From Asparagopsis taxiformis (taxonomy: Eukaryota; Rhodophyta; Florideophyceae; Bonnemaisoniales; Bonnemaisoniaceae), in the NCBI GenBank assembly GCA_030407315.1, contig JALQPE010002093.1, positions 1 through 64,000 on the forward strand: DNA of 64,000 nucleotides, in the 5' to 3' direction. Below are positions 31,314-43,110 of this stretch, piece by piece (position 1 is the stretch's first letter; every line of letters begins with the position of its first letter). The position numbers and the translations under genes were made by a program. The notes under the pieces are model-generated. The model had not been told where the DNA came from. It saw only the letters and a list, made by a program, of their open reading frames with translations, and ran no database searches.

Positions 31314-31609
31314 GCTACTTTGATAGATTTGAGTAAACACGCATTGACAGAGACAATAGACTGTGCATCATCTTCCAAGAGCGCTAGATATTATAGACTA
31401 CACTACAACAATCGTGACATGACTGCAGGAAGGCATCTGCGGCCTGGAGTGCAAACTATCCACTTTTCAACTGCTATACCTATGGATACGAAAGGGAGAG
31501 AAACTAGAAAGATGTGAGTGCGAAATTGTGTAGCAACGCAGCATGTAGAACACCAGTAACAGAGCGATGTAGGAGAAGCAGTCACCCCATTACAGTGCGG
31601 GCCGTTTAC

Positions 31610-31930
31610 CGGGGATGCTGACAGCAAAGTCATCGTTACGATGACTTTGCTGTAAGAAAACAAATCATTACAGCAGCCATGATTTCTTTACCGGGTAAAA
31701 AAATTGTGGCCGCTGTAATGAAACGTTTTCTTACAGCAAAGTCATCGTAACGATGACTTTGCTGTAAGAAAGCAAAACATTACAGCGGCCACAATTTTTT
31801 ACCCGGTAAAATTTCTTGCTGATTTTTTACCCGGTAAAAAATCTTTGGCCACTGCAAGGAAACGGTTCCTTACAGCAAAGTCATCGTAACGATGACTTTG
31901 CTGTAAGGAACCCTGGTAAACGGCTTCAGC
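31610..31930. repeat. Palindrome array 1
   Basis: Three copies of the palindrome acagcaaagtcatcg / cgatgactttgctgt (31621-31653, 31731-31767, about 31867-31909) are separated by attacag-ggcc blocks and ttaccgggtaaa / ttacccggtaaa palindromes. The array is bounded by gtttaccgg and cctggtaaac, themselves inverted. It lies just past the 3' end of the methyltransferase gene. Confidence 0.95.
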
Positions 31931-31936
31931 TGTAAG

Positions 31937-32014
31937 CAGCAGGGAGTTTCGTCCTTCTCCCTTCTTGGTAAAGGTACCTTTACCAAGATGGGAGAAGGAC
32001 GAAACTCCCTGCTG
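31937..32014. repeat. 78-bp inverted repeat adjoining array 1
   Basis: cagcagggagtttcgtcctt at the left is matched by its complement at the right around a central ggtacc, with only two mismatched positions. A diverged half-copy follows array 2 at about 32818. Confidence 0.9.
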
Positions 32015-32489
32015 TCTCACATGAGAAGCGAAGTGTGAAGTAGGGAACATCACGGGAGGATGGTTTGGACGGCTGTTGGTCGCAAAATCTACTCCTTGTG
32101 CCGTGAGCCACAGCGACCATATGGTACCTGTGCCTCACGGCATAAAATATATATTCAACCCGCCCGGGCGGGAACCGGCGCCGGTTCCGGTGCACTATAG
32201 TCGTCAATAAGTAGGACTCTAGCTACTCACTATACAACTATAATCGTAAGGTAGGATAGCCTAAGATCGTAGTACGGAAGAGACGGATGGGAGGGTGTGT
32301 GTAGAGGAAAATTAAGGCGGCAGTACGAGTAGCCTATCGTGGTAATAGACGAGTATTTCATTGCGAGAGGGGGCGTGAGGGGGGAAACGAAAGGCGTCAG
32401 TCGTCACCAGAGAGGCTGGGATGCTGAAGGCGGAGTAGAGAAATGGGGGAGAGGGTGAAGCCAGACTGCTTACAGCTTTGGCAGTTCCG

Positions 32490-32870
32490 GCGGGGTGCTG
32501 ACAGCAAAGTCATCGTTACGATGACTTTGCTGTAAGAAAACAAATCATTACAGCAGCCATGATTTCTTTACCGGGTAAAAAAATTGTGGCCGCTGTAATG
32601 AAACGTTTTCTTACAGCAAAGTCATCGTAACGATGACTTTGCTGTAAGAAAGCAAAACATTACAGCGGCCACAATTTTTTACCCGGTAAAATTTCTTGCT
32701 GATTTTTTACCCGGTAAAAAATTCTTCGGCCACTGCAAGGAAACGGTTCCTTACAGCAAAGTCATCGTTACGATGACTTTGCTGTAAGGAACCCTGGTAA
32801 ACGGCTTCGGCTGTAAGCAGCAGGGAGTTTCGTCCTTCTCTCATCCTGGTAAAGGTAAGAAGCGAAGTTT
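32490..32870. repeat. Palindrome array 2
   Basis: It is almost base-for-base identical to array 1 over about 330 bp, with three palindrome copies, so one was copied from the other recently. The segments 32015-32489 and 32871-33292 around it hold no gene I can support, apart from an aaaatatatatt stretch at 32143. Confidence 0.95.
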
Positions 32871-33292
32871 GAAGTCGGGTAAATTGCTCAGCAAAGGTCT
32901 GTACGGCTGTGAGCAGCTCTCAGGAGTATTTTACCTCACGTGGTCTCTGTTCAGGTTATACCCTGTATATATATAGGTAGCCTAGTGTAGGTGGGAAGAT
33001 AGACGAAAATTCTACAAATAATTTATCACAGTGACGGCTCTCGTAGTCGAAATCTGCGCGTTGTCAAGGGTTGAAACTAGTCTCCCCCTACGGCCTAGCT
33101 AGTAAAATCATATAACGTTGTAGACTAATATTAAAAAGTAGCAAGCAATCTGCTGAGTAGCACTAAACTATGAGATGAAGGACAGATGTATAGATGAGAA
33201 CTGAAAAATGGGCTAAGGTAACAATGTTGAGATGAGAAAGACAGAACTTTATAGCAGGGAACAGTAGTATAGGTTTTAATACTTCTGATATG

Positions 33293-36200
33293 CTATCTAT
33301 TGCTCCTATCGTACTTGTAATATTCGACGGTGTGGATGTGGTCCGTGAGGACGTCCTTCTCCGTCTTCAAGTAGATGTGGCCGCGCGTGGGCAGGCCATA
33401 GACTAACTTCTCGCCTGCAGGAAGATCTCCTCGGCTGAAGCCGACCCCGTAATGGTAAAGGTCACCGCGACCAACCAATACGGAATAGGGTGGCACCCAA
33501 AAGATGAGAGGGGGAACCTTCCACATATCGGCGCCCGGACTGGCCAGGCATACATGACTATAAGGGGCAACTACTATAGAGAACCCATCGGCTCCGCTCG
33601 ACATCATGAAATATGATGGAGACGTGGTAGGACTTCCAACACTATTCGTCGCTACCTTGAAGTCCGTGTGCCCATCCTGGTCCGCAGCCCCATCTGCTGT
33701 AAGAAGCAGCCGCAATCCTGTCTTCGGGAAGAAGACAGGATCCTCACCCTCCATTCCCAACTTCAAGAACTCCGCACAAACACCAAGAGCAAGCTCTGCC
33801 ACCAACTTGTTCTTATACATCTCCAAATTCCCCTCCTCCAACTTGTCGCACAACTCACGCCGCGGCAGAGAGAGGCGCCCACGACCACCATCGATGCGGT
33901 CCTTCGCATCACCCACGTTGTGGATGAACTGCCACGGCGAAGGATCGAAGCCGGGCTTTGCGAAAGCTGGCGGCTCGTCCTGTGGCTCCCTGTCGTCATC
34001 GTTAGAATCAGACTGCTGGGAGGGTTTTTCAACCTCCTCAACCAGCGGGAACTGCCTAGCGAAGTGACCGAACAACTCATGCGTCGCATTACCAGCCGTG
34101 GACGATGCCAACAGGCCTTCCATAACAATAACCCCCAAGTTTTCCAACAATGCCTTCTTCACCGCAAAGTACCTGTCCACCACCGTATCCTCAGCACCCG
34201 GCGATGCAGCTGCCTGGAATGCTGCCGCCCTCATTTCCGCCCGAACCGTCTCCACCGTCGTACTTTCCATATAGTACTTCATCCGGCTGCCAGACGCAAT
34301 TGCGCTGGGGAGAACGGCGGCCACATTCTCATCGACGATGCTGTCGGGAATGGGATTCTCCTGGGCGTCGTCGAACTGGAGAACCGGCTCCCGAGAGCGA
34401 CCTCGGGAAGCCGACTTGGATTTCTTTGACGACGACTTTGATGAAGTCTCACCGAGCCTTCTCTTTTTGGTAGAAGGCTCGGGCGTCGCAGAAGCGGCTT
34501 CCAAGTTACGCTTCCCGAGGATGGAGTTTTCACCCGCATCCTCGGGGGCGCTCTCCAGCTCGACGACCTCCACAGCACCACCCGCCGTTCCACCACGACC
34601 GGAACGACTCGCTTGCAGGCGGGTACTCCTTCTGGGCATCACTTTCCTCCCAGAAGTTTCCACTCCGGGCGGTGCAGAATCACTGACTTCAATGACATCT
34701 TCGTCAGGATCTGCACCGCCCTTCGCACTGCTGCCCTCGACCACATTCTCGGGAGTAGGGCCCTCCGTCGAAATCCTCGCAACCGTCTTCTGTCCAACCC
34801 CACCGGATGGTGAAGGGACGAAGCTGTCATCGCTGGAGCTTCCCGAACTGCTAGCAGATGCAGAACGGGAAGCTTCGACAGCGGGGGCCGGAGCAGCAGG
34901 GTGCTGCTCGGCAGCCGGAGTCGCAGGCTCAGGCTGCGAAGCCGGTGAGACCTGCTCCTGCGCGGCTTGGACAGGACGGTTGGGGGTACCAGTCCCGGCG
35001 TGGGAAACTGGACCAGAGCGTTCGCTGCCATCCTGGGGACCACGCGCAGTCGGCTTGACCGGGGTCACCGCAGGGGAGGATGCAGACACGGCAGGGGTAG
35101 AGACAGGAACAGGGGCAACCTCGGAATTGCTGGAAGATTCCAGTTGAGGTGGTGGGGGCAAAGGAATGGAGGATGAAGGGATGGGCAAGGAATTGGAAGA
35201 GGAAGGGATGGGGGCATCATCACCACATGTGGCTGGGAGCGCAGCATGTGGGATGTCTGGGTACATCGCGTGAAAGCGTTTCCGCATTTGCATGTCGCGG
35301 TACCCAGTGACGCGCAGGAGCATTTTCCTGGCGTCCTTCCCGAAGACAGACTTCTTACGGGGAAAAATATTTTCGTAACTGTAACCATCGGGGGGGCCTT
35401 CCTTGGGACGGAAGTCTGCCCAGCACCCCTTCTTGGGGACCATCTGAGCAAGAACTTCGACAACGCGCGAGCGAATGTCGAAGCTCTTGCTCGGGTCACC
35501 CCGCTGGGAATTGACCCATCCAGCATCCTCAACACATCCGACACGTTCCAGTACTCGGCCACCTCCTTCACGTACCCGAAGATTTCCAACAAACCAGCAA
35601 TCCATTCCTGCCCAATGGTACCAACCGAGTACGGTTTCAGCCCGGCCGACCGACGGCTACAAGTGTAGCGCGCCGTCATCTCCAGGATGAAACACTTCTG
35701 CACATCCGGAGCACTCCTGAACGACCCATTGAACAACAAGTTCACCGTACAACCAGCCAGATCCTCGGTCGAAGAGAACTGCACGAACTCCGGCCTGTTC
35801 GGGATGCTCGACCAGTACTTGAAAGCAGGGCTTTCAATGGTCTTGAACCCTCGCGCGATCGAGACGTAGCGCATGAGCTGTCTCGGACGAATCCAGCTCA
35901 GCGCTTTCCGTTCTTTTATGTATTGAACGGTCGGCTCGATCTTCTTCTTTCCCAGGCGGTGGATATTGATGAACTCCATCACAGAGCACACATTGTCAGC
36001 AACTGTTACCTCGCTGACATTGTGGGTGTGGAAGTTCATCAGCCGTGAAAGCGGGAGTACTTCTTCGGAGCAGAAGACATCCCGGCCAAGCCGAGTCGGT
36101 GGGAGGAGAAAGTCGACTGGAATAGTTCCAAAGCGACGGTAGATGTCAGACTTGACAAACTCCTCCCACTCTGGACTGTCCTTCGCAGGAGCAGGTCCAG

Positions 36201-36939
36201 CCGACTCGAGAATGGCCTTCAACGCGGTCACTCGGTGAGATCCATCGACATATTGCAGTCGTACTTTTGCATTGGAATCAATCACCTCGCAGACGGACAC
36301 GCGTGAAGCAATCACGGAAAATCCCTGAGTGAGAAACGTTTTCTTCAACTCATCAACGCGATGCGGCCTGACCACCCTGGACACGACTGCCGGAGGAGAA
36401 ACATCCAGGGGGGAAATGAAGACTGGAATGTTTCGGCAGCTCTCCGGACTTATGTCGTAGTCCACATCCACCGGGATGGGCACTGTGCCAGGGTAGGCCA
36501 GCCTGGTGCTGCGGAGAGGCTTGTTCGGTACGATGTCACGAGCGTTGTGATCATCGACCTTCTCCGCATCCTCTGCCAAGTCGCTGCCGGACGCGATGAT
36601 CATGTCCGGAGCAGGCGAGCTGGGCAGAGGAGCACCAGATCCCTCGACGGCTGGCGCCGCTTCGGCAGATTGAGCCGGAAGCGGAGTTGCGGGAACGCCA
36701 GCGTCGATTGTCGGGACAACCGCGGGATCGGAAGCGGAAGGGGGGGAGGGGACGGGCTTAGGTGCTGGGCTGAGCTGGGTCAGCGCTGCAGCAGCTTCGC
36801 AAACGTCCATGGGGACAGGGGGGGCCAGAGAAGGAGAAGGAGAGGGAGAAGGAGAGGGAGAAGGAGTGGGAGAATCGTTGTCACGGCGGCTGGCAGAGCG
36901 CACCTGGCGGTCGAAAGCGTTGGGGGATTGTTGAGCCAT
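33293..36939 (-). pseudogene. ParB-like / 2OG-Fe(II) dioxygenase gene, one frame change
   Basis: The start is the ATG at 36939 (gcaATGG). The first frame has a Pro/Ser-rich N-terminus, a ParB-like domain with VDGSHRVTAL (D232, H235) and a helical region to about 35520. Homology to the paralogue at 38516-41775 then continues in the -1 frame, at a GGGG run, through a Ser/acidic linker to the stop at 33293. The C-terminus, from RMKYY, is a double-stranded beta-helix dioxygenase: H-T-D (33662-33670), distal His in LYHYG (33452-33454) and Arg in PTRGH (33383-33385). Such enzymes oxidise methylated bases or proteins; DNA is a plausible substrate given the context. The frame change may be a deletion, assembly error or recoding. 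Confidence 0.82.
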
Positions 36940-37008
36940 TGCTTTGGTGAGTGATTGACAAACGAAGAGTGAAAGATTGAGAAAGAGAGAAGAAGATCTG
37001 AACGACAA

Positions 37009-37155
37009 GCTGTTTTGCTGCGTAAGCTGAGTAAGATAGGCGAAACTTAGAGATCTGACATATTCCTATTAGTATACACCCTGGTAATGATATTCAGCGG
37101 TTGACCAATCCGAACCTTCCACATCACTTTTCGTTGTACGACAATTACAGCTCAG
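37009..37155. other. Leader region of the ParB-dioxygenase gene
   Basis: A short A/T-rich interval between the gene start and palindrome array 3. It probably contains the promoter; no clear TATA box. Confidence 0.3.
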
Positions 37156-37450
37156 GCAGTTTACCAAGGATCCTTACAGCAAAGCCATCGTTACGATGAC
37201 TTTGCTGTAAGGAAACGTTTCATTACAGAGGCCAGGAATTTTTTTACCGGGTAAAGAAATCATGGCCACTGTAATGTTTTGTTTCCTGACAGCAAAGTCA
37301 TCGTTACGATGACTTTGCTGTAAGAAAACGTTTTCATTACAGCGGCCAGGAATTTTTTTACCGGGTAAAGAAATCATGGCCACTGTAATGAAACCTTTCC
37401 TTACAGCAAAGTCATCGTAACGATGACTTTGCTGTAAGCATCCCTGGTAA
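37156..37450. repeat. Palindrome array 3
   Basis: Three copies of the same palindrome (near 37166, 37290 and 37402) with the usual spacer blocks and ttaccgggtaaa motifs. It lies some 220 bp upstream of the ATG of the ParB-dioxygenase gene, so it could act as an operator-like site. The interval 37451-38025 has no gene I can support. Confidence 0.95.
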
Positions 37451-38025
37451 ACTGCTCCATCTGTAAGCCGTTGGTCTCAACCCTCGCTCTCGTTTCTGTT
37501 GTCCTCCTTCATCATCTCCACCTACCTTCCCCCTACACACCACCTCTCTAATGTCACTCTACCCACCCTTTGGTGCATGAAATATTTTCTTACCACTGCC
37601 ATAGTCTACACATACTGCTGCCTTCATACCTCTGCATGCCTACCCTTCAATCTTTCTTCCATCTTTCTCTACCGTGCTAGGCTTAGACCATGCTCTGTGC
37701 ACATCTGACTTACTTAATATCATTGTATAGCTAGAAACTAGAATAATAATTACATCACTAGAGTACACTGCAAATGTTAGTAACTATGGTTGGTGTGGTA
37801 CACAACACCCTAACTCCTTCATGAGTAAACTTTGCGCACAGAACCGTTCAATACCAGGTAGTGCAGCCAGCGCAAACCAGGCTTGCACGACGCAGAGTGC
37901 TCCCCAGAGCCGTCAACAGTCGTCCAAACCATCGTTGTACGATGTTCCCGGCTCCACACTTCCCTTCTCACCCTTCCCAGGGTGGGAGACGGACGAAACT
38001 CCCAACCGCTTACAGCCGAAGCCGT

Positions 38026-38285
38026 TTACCCGGGATGCTTACAGCAAAGTCATCGTTACGATGACTTTGCTGTAAGGAAAGGTTTGATTACAGTGGTGAG
38101 AAAATTTTACCGGGTAAAAAAATCAGCAAGAATTTTTTACCCGGTAAAAAATTGTGGCCGCTGTAATGATTTGATTTCTTACAGCAAAGTCATCGTTACG
38201 ATGACTTTGCTGTAAGAAATCAAATCATTACAGCAAAGTCATCGTAACGATGACTTTGCTGTCAGCACCCCAGCGAAACTGCATC
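38026..38285. repeat. Palindrome array 4
   Basis: Three copies of the palindrome (near 38041, 38180 and 38233), two of them nearly adjacent, with one ttaccgggtaaa and one ttacccggtaaa between. It lies about 230 bp past the 3' end of the second ParB-dioxygenase gene. Confidence 0.95.
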
Positions 38286-38515
38286 ATCTGTAAGCCTTCC
38301 TCACCTCAATGTTGTAACCAAAGACGACTGCGATATTACCTTGTTCTATTCTAGTAGTGCCCACCATAGTTTCCTCCCCTTCTCATATTAAATTGAGTAT
38401 TGTATATCTCTCGACCCGTCTACATACGCAAACGTCATGTACTAGCCTAACTTTCATCGTTTACTTGAAGGCGGCCTTGATGCCTGCCATAGAATGCTAT
38501 TAAGAACTAATTTCA

Positions 38516-41500
38516 TCAGATATCTAAACGCTCCCAGTAGTTGACATTGAAGGGAGGCTGTAGCAACTTCTCCCTGGAAGTTCGCAGTGATAGATGGGAC
38601 CGGATAGGATGCTGGTACCTCACCGAAGAACGACCCTCCGCGAATCCCATTCCTCCGTGATACACGTCCGTTCGGCATACAAGCAGGGAATACGGTGGGA
38701 TGCGCACGTTCGTCACTGGCACGCGGTACTTTTCTTTCGCTGGATGACTTAGGCACACATGGCTGAACTTGGCGATACGAATGATGAACCCATCCGCACC
38801 AGCAGCCATCATGAAATATGATGGCGAGTTGAGAGGACCAGTTCCAGTTCCCTCACGGACGGGAACATCGGTATGCATAAGTTGCTCCTGACTACCTTCT
38901 GCGGTCAAAATCAGACGAAGACCCGTTTCTGGAAAGACCACCGCTTCTTCTCTTCCAAACCCGAGCTTCAGGTTCTCCGCACAAATCGCCTTACCTAGCT
39001 CCAGAATCAGCTTGTTCCTGTACTGCCGCGCGCTTTCTTGCTCAAGGTCATCGCAGATGCTTTTCCGGTCCGTCTTGAATACACCAGTGCTGTCTTTCGG
39101 TCGAAGTGGTTTCCACGGGTTCTTCTGACTTGCACTTGAGCCACTTGTAGTACCTTGGAATGTGCTGGCCATCTGTGTGAATAACTCGTGCGTAGCTGCT
39201 CCCACTGTAGTAGAAGAGAAAATGTCTTGCAACACCACGTAACCAAGCTCGTCGATCATTCTTCTCTGGTAGCTGAAGTATTGTTGGCTTTCACAAGAAC
39301 CGAGGGGACATACCAAAGTAGAGTAGCCTGCAGCTGCTTCCATTATCTCCGTCCGGATTGTATCAATGTCTTCTTCTGTGATATAATACTTCATTCTCGA
39401 GTTGGAAGGAACGCATAAAGGCAGCTTCTCAGGTATGTCCTCTGCGAATGTGCGGTCTGGAAGGGAGTTTTCTTGCTCGTCAGTGAAGAGTGGTGCTTCT
39501 TCTCCAGTCGTTCGTTTCTTGCATTGACTCTACTCTTCTTTTCCCGGGGAGGCCCAATCTCAATGTTGTCATCCGGCGTATTGGGCTCAGAAAACTTCGC
39601 GCTAGTATCTTCCCTTCTTCGCTTCTTATCCAACCTGGACTCGTTTTCATCGCCGCTTCCACCAGAACTCCTGCTTCTTCCCGAATTCTCCTTGTCCACT
39701 TCGGCCGGGCTAGTGCTGTAAGTTTCTGGTGTCCTGATTCGAAGTTTCAATATCACAGAGCGGTTCTGCGCATCTCCAGCTTGTTGTCCAGGCGTGTCTA
39801 TGTCCATGCGACCACTATTGTCCAAGTTGATATCCAGACTTTGCGTATCGCCGCTTTGTTTCCTTCCCTGAGGAAGATCTTCTCTGACAATCCTTCCCGG
39901 CGAATTATCCCTGGCACGACTTTCCCGCTCTGCCCTTGAAGCTGAAAGACGTTCCTGTTCTTTTTGGAGAACAGCAAGACGTTCTGCTTCCCTCTTCTCA
40001 GCTGCTGCAAGACGCGTGGCAGGACGTTCCTGTCCTCCCTCTTTTGCTGCGGCAGGACGGTCTTCTGCTTCTTTCGGGGTGCTCAGAGGTGCCTCTTCTA
40101 TTGCTTTCGTCGCGACAGCAGGAATCACTTCTTCAGCCACCACATTTGGAGTAATTTCCTGTTCTTCCTCCACAACAGCAGAAACTTCCTGCTCTGCTTG
40201 GGCTTCGGCAGATACTCCTTCTTCTGCTTGAACAGGACCAGAAGTTTCCACAGTTTCCTTCTCTGTAGAATTATTTCCCTGTTCTGCGGCAGTAGGTGCT
40301 TCTTCGTCTTCTGCTTTGGCGCCATCAACAAGTGCTTTTTCTATTTCTCCGGGGGTCATGCGATTCCGTTCCCTCTCCTCCTCCGCTTTCGTCTCCTGCA
40401 TTGCCTTTGTCCCGGTAGCATATTCCAGTTTGTCGTAAAAACTGTTTGTAAACATCCCGTTCTTGGTTCTCAGACTGCTACTGTCTACCACGTCGTCATG
40501 AAAGTCGACAAGGACGAATACAATGCGCTCTCCAATGCGATGATCATTATCCCCGACCTCCTTCGCGTTTTCTGCTGCCAAATCCGTTCGCACGAATTCC
40601 TCCATCGTTGCAGAGTTCAACCACTTGCGGACGACCTCTGCCATATCATAGATGGCCAACAGAGCCAGTAGCCAAGTGCGCATCGTGAACGGACTTCCGC
40701 TTCCGATATTTCTGACAAGTCCTCTCTTCCTCCTCATCCTTGTCCACGACGCTGTCATCTCGAGCACAAACCACTGGAACCACTCCTTATCGCGCGTCCC
40801 GCGTCCGTCCGTGCCATTGCGGAATATTGCGTTATTGACAAGATCGAGCACGCACCCGTACATATCGGCAGAGTCAATTCGAGAAAAGTCCGGATCTCTT
40901 CCCTCGGTTCTTGCATCCTCGATTTCTCTGTTCCTATCCAAAGCATTGTAAACGCTAGGGATAGAGCTCCAGTACACGAAAGCAACGCTGTCTGTGCGAT
41001 TGAACCCCTTCGCAATGTTGATGTACTGCCTATACGAGTTCTCCGAACGGTTCCTGTCGGACGGCAGAATATAGCTCACTTCTTTCAGAATAGGAATAAG
41101 CCGGACAACAGGAAGATCCATCTGGTTGGAAAACCTGAGAAACTCTATGACCGCACACACATTGTCGGCAATGCTCACAGAAGCGACATCGTGAGTTTGT
41201 ATATTGGCTTCGAGAGACAGTTTCAGAACCTCCAGCGCATCGAAAATTAGACGCCCGTTCGGCGCAATCAACTGTTGTACCCAAACCAATTCCAAGGAAT
41301 CCCTGTTCTTTCCTGAGTACTTCTCCAGGCATAGTTGCAGAGCAGCTATGCGATGAGAGCCATCGATGCAGTAAAACTCGTCTCCTTCGTTATCTTCCAT
41401 TTTGCAGACTGTAATCATAGTTCCAGTGGTAGAGAAACCTCTATCCATGAAAATGCTGGCCAGTTCGTTTACACGACCCGGTCGCACCAAACGGGAGGTC

Positions 41501-41775
41501 ACTGTCGGAAATTTCACTTTGCGAGGATCAACTTGCACTTTAGAAGAGCTGTACTGAGCAATAGTGATGCTTTTCTCTTCAGCAGAAGGAGAATTGCTCT
41601 TCTCCGCTGTAGTATTCATGATACTATTGTCTCCCATTGTAATCCCTGCAATCTCAGTTCGTTCAATCGGTTCTCTGTTCAAATGTTGTGTAGACGATGA
41701 AATCCACAATTGTGGTACCTCCGAGTGCGCTTCCCGTCTCTCAGCTTCCTCTCTTATACTGTCCGGACAAGACAT
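38516..41775 (-). pseudogene. Second ParB-like / 2OG-Fe(II) dioxygenase gene, one frame change
   Basis: The start is the ATG at 41775. The ParB-like domain has CIDGSHRIAAL (D138, H141), followed by the conserved helical region (DVASVSIADNVCAVIEFL) and a long Glu/Ala-rich linker. The first frame stops at 39391, overlapping by four bases an ATG at 39394 that opens a 292-codon frame. Homology to the paralogue already runs in that -1 frame upstream of this ATG (EAPLFTDEQEN... SRMKYY), so the shift is near 39500 in an AAGAAG stretch and the two frames were one protein. The dioxygenase has H174-T-D176, distal H246 (VYHGG) and R265 (PIRSH), numbered from 39394. Termination-reinitiation at ATGA is an alternative way to make the second half. 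Confidence 0.82.
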
Positions 41776-42454
41776 TCCCTACCTACGTTCAGTCCTGATG
41801 AACCTTACGCTGCACCCGCTCAGCACCTCTGACTCTACCTGATCCTGATACCTCCACAAAGCGTTTAGCCCTTTCCATCAATCTACACCTAATAGTATGT
41901 ACCTCTAGCGCATATAATGCAATCGAACCCGTTTACCTCACCACGTCAATTATCATTCATATTCCAACAACCTATTTCATCCACACTCTCCACCTCGCTT
42001 CTTCTTCCGTACCATTGATTCCTATCAATCGATTCTACGTGAGTTTTATACATTTACTACGATCCACCTCTCCTACAAGTCTGAAAAATTCATTTCTACA
42101 CTAACTTTTGCTACTCACAAATGAACGGTTCCCGTGCAGGCCACTGCTTGAATTTCTTCCTATTGGCGTACTCGGCTGCAAAGGATTCATAGACTATTTA
42201 AACGGTGATCATATAAATGGTTTTCAATGTGCTCCAATGGACAATACACCAAAGAACATCAATATGAATTCATTTCAACTACCTATTCACTACTGCGATT
42301 CAGTTTTCTTGCATACCAAATCTCATTGCGTTCCTACCCTAGTCGATTCAAAATGCTTCCTCTTCGTCAGTTGATCAATATTCCTTATTCCTTACAACGA
42401 GCAGGTCCTCTGGACATCCTAAAGTTGGTTACTTAACCTTAACTATCGATGAAT
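41776..42454. other. Non-coding region upstream of the second ParB-dioxygenase gene
   Basis: C/T-rich then A/T-rich sequence, probably promoter and 5' leader of the gene on the minus strand. No ORF or repeat that I can support. Confidence 0.4.
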
Positions 42455-42995
42455 TTGCTGTAATGAAACGTTTTCTTACAGCAAAGTCATCGTTACGATG
42501 ACTTTGCTGTAAGAAAAGAAAACATTACAGCAGCCATGATTTCTTTACCGGGTAAAAAAATTGTGGCCGCTGTAATGAAACGTTTTCTTACAGCAAAGTC
42601 ATCGTTACGATGACTTTGCTGTAAGAAAAGAAAACATTACAGTAGCCATGATTTCTTTACCGGGTAAAAAATTGTGGCCGCTGTAATGAAACGTTTTCTT
42701 ACAGCAAAGTCATCGTAACGATGACTTTGCTGTAAGAAAGCAAATCATTACAGCGGCCACAATTTTTTTACCCGGTAAAATTTCTTGCTGATTTTTTACC
42801 CGGTAAAAAATTCTTCGGCCACTGCAAGGAAACGGTTCCTTACAGCAAAGTCATCGTTACGATGACTTTGCTGTAAGAAAGCAAATCATTACAGCTGCCA
42901 CGATTTTTTTACCCGGTAAAACATTCTTGGCCACTGTAATGGAAACGTTTTCTTACAGCAAAGTCATCGTAACGATGACTTTGCTGTAAGCATAC
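42455..42995. repeat. Palindrome array 5 (largest)
   Basis: Five copies of the palindrome (near 42476, 42592, 42705, 42839 and 42957) at 113-134 bp spacing, separated by the gccatgatttctttaccggg and ggccacaatttttttaccc blocks. It sits between the second ParB-dioxygenase gene and the 3' end of the transposase gene. Confidence 0.95.
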
Positions 42996-43110
42996 CTCCC
43001 TCCATCCTCTCAGATCCTCTCCCCACTACTTTGCACCAATCCACCACCGCCCTAGAGTGTACAATTCATATGTGATGCATCTGGTTATTCATTTTATTCT
43101 TCCCTAAAAA

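Noticed and set aside
31610..42995. Regularly spaced repeats resembling a CRISPR array
   Set aside because: Spacers are themselves repeated and palindromic, the host is eukaryotic, and there are no cas genes.
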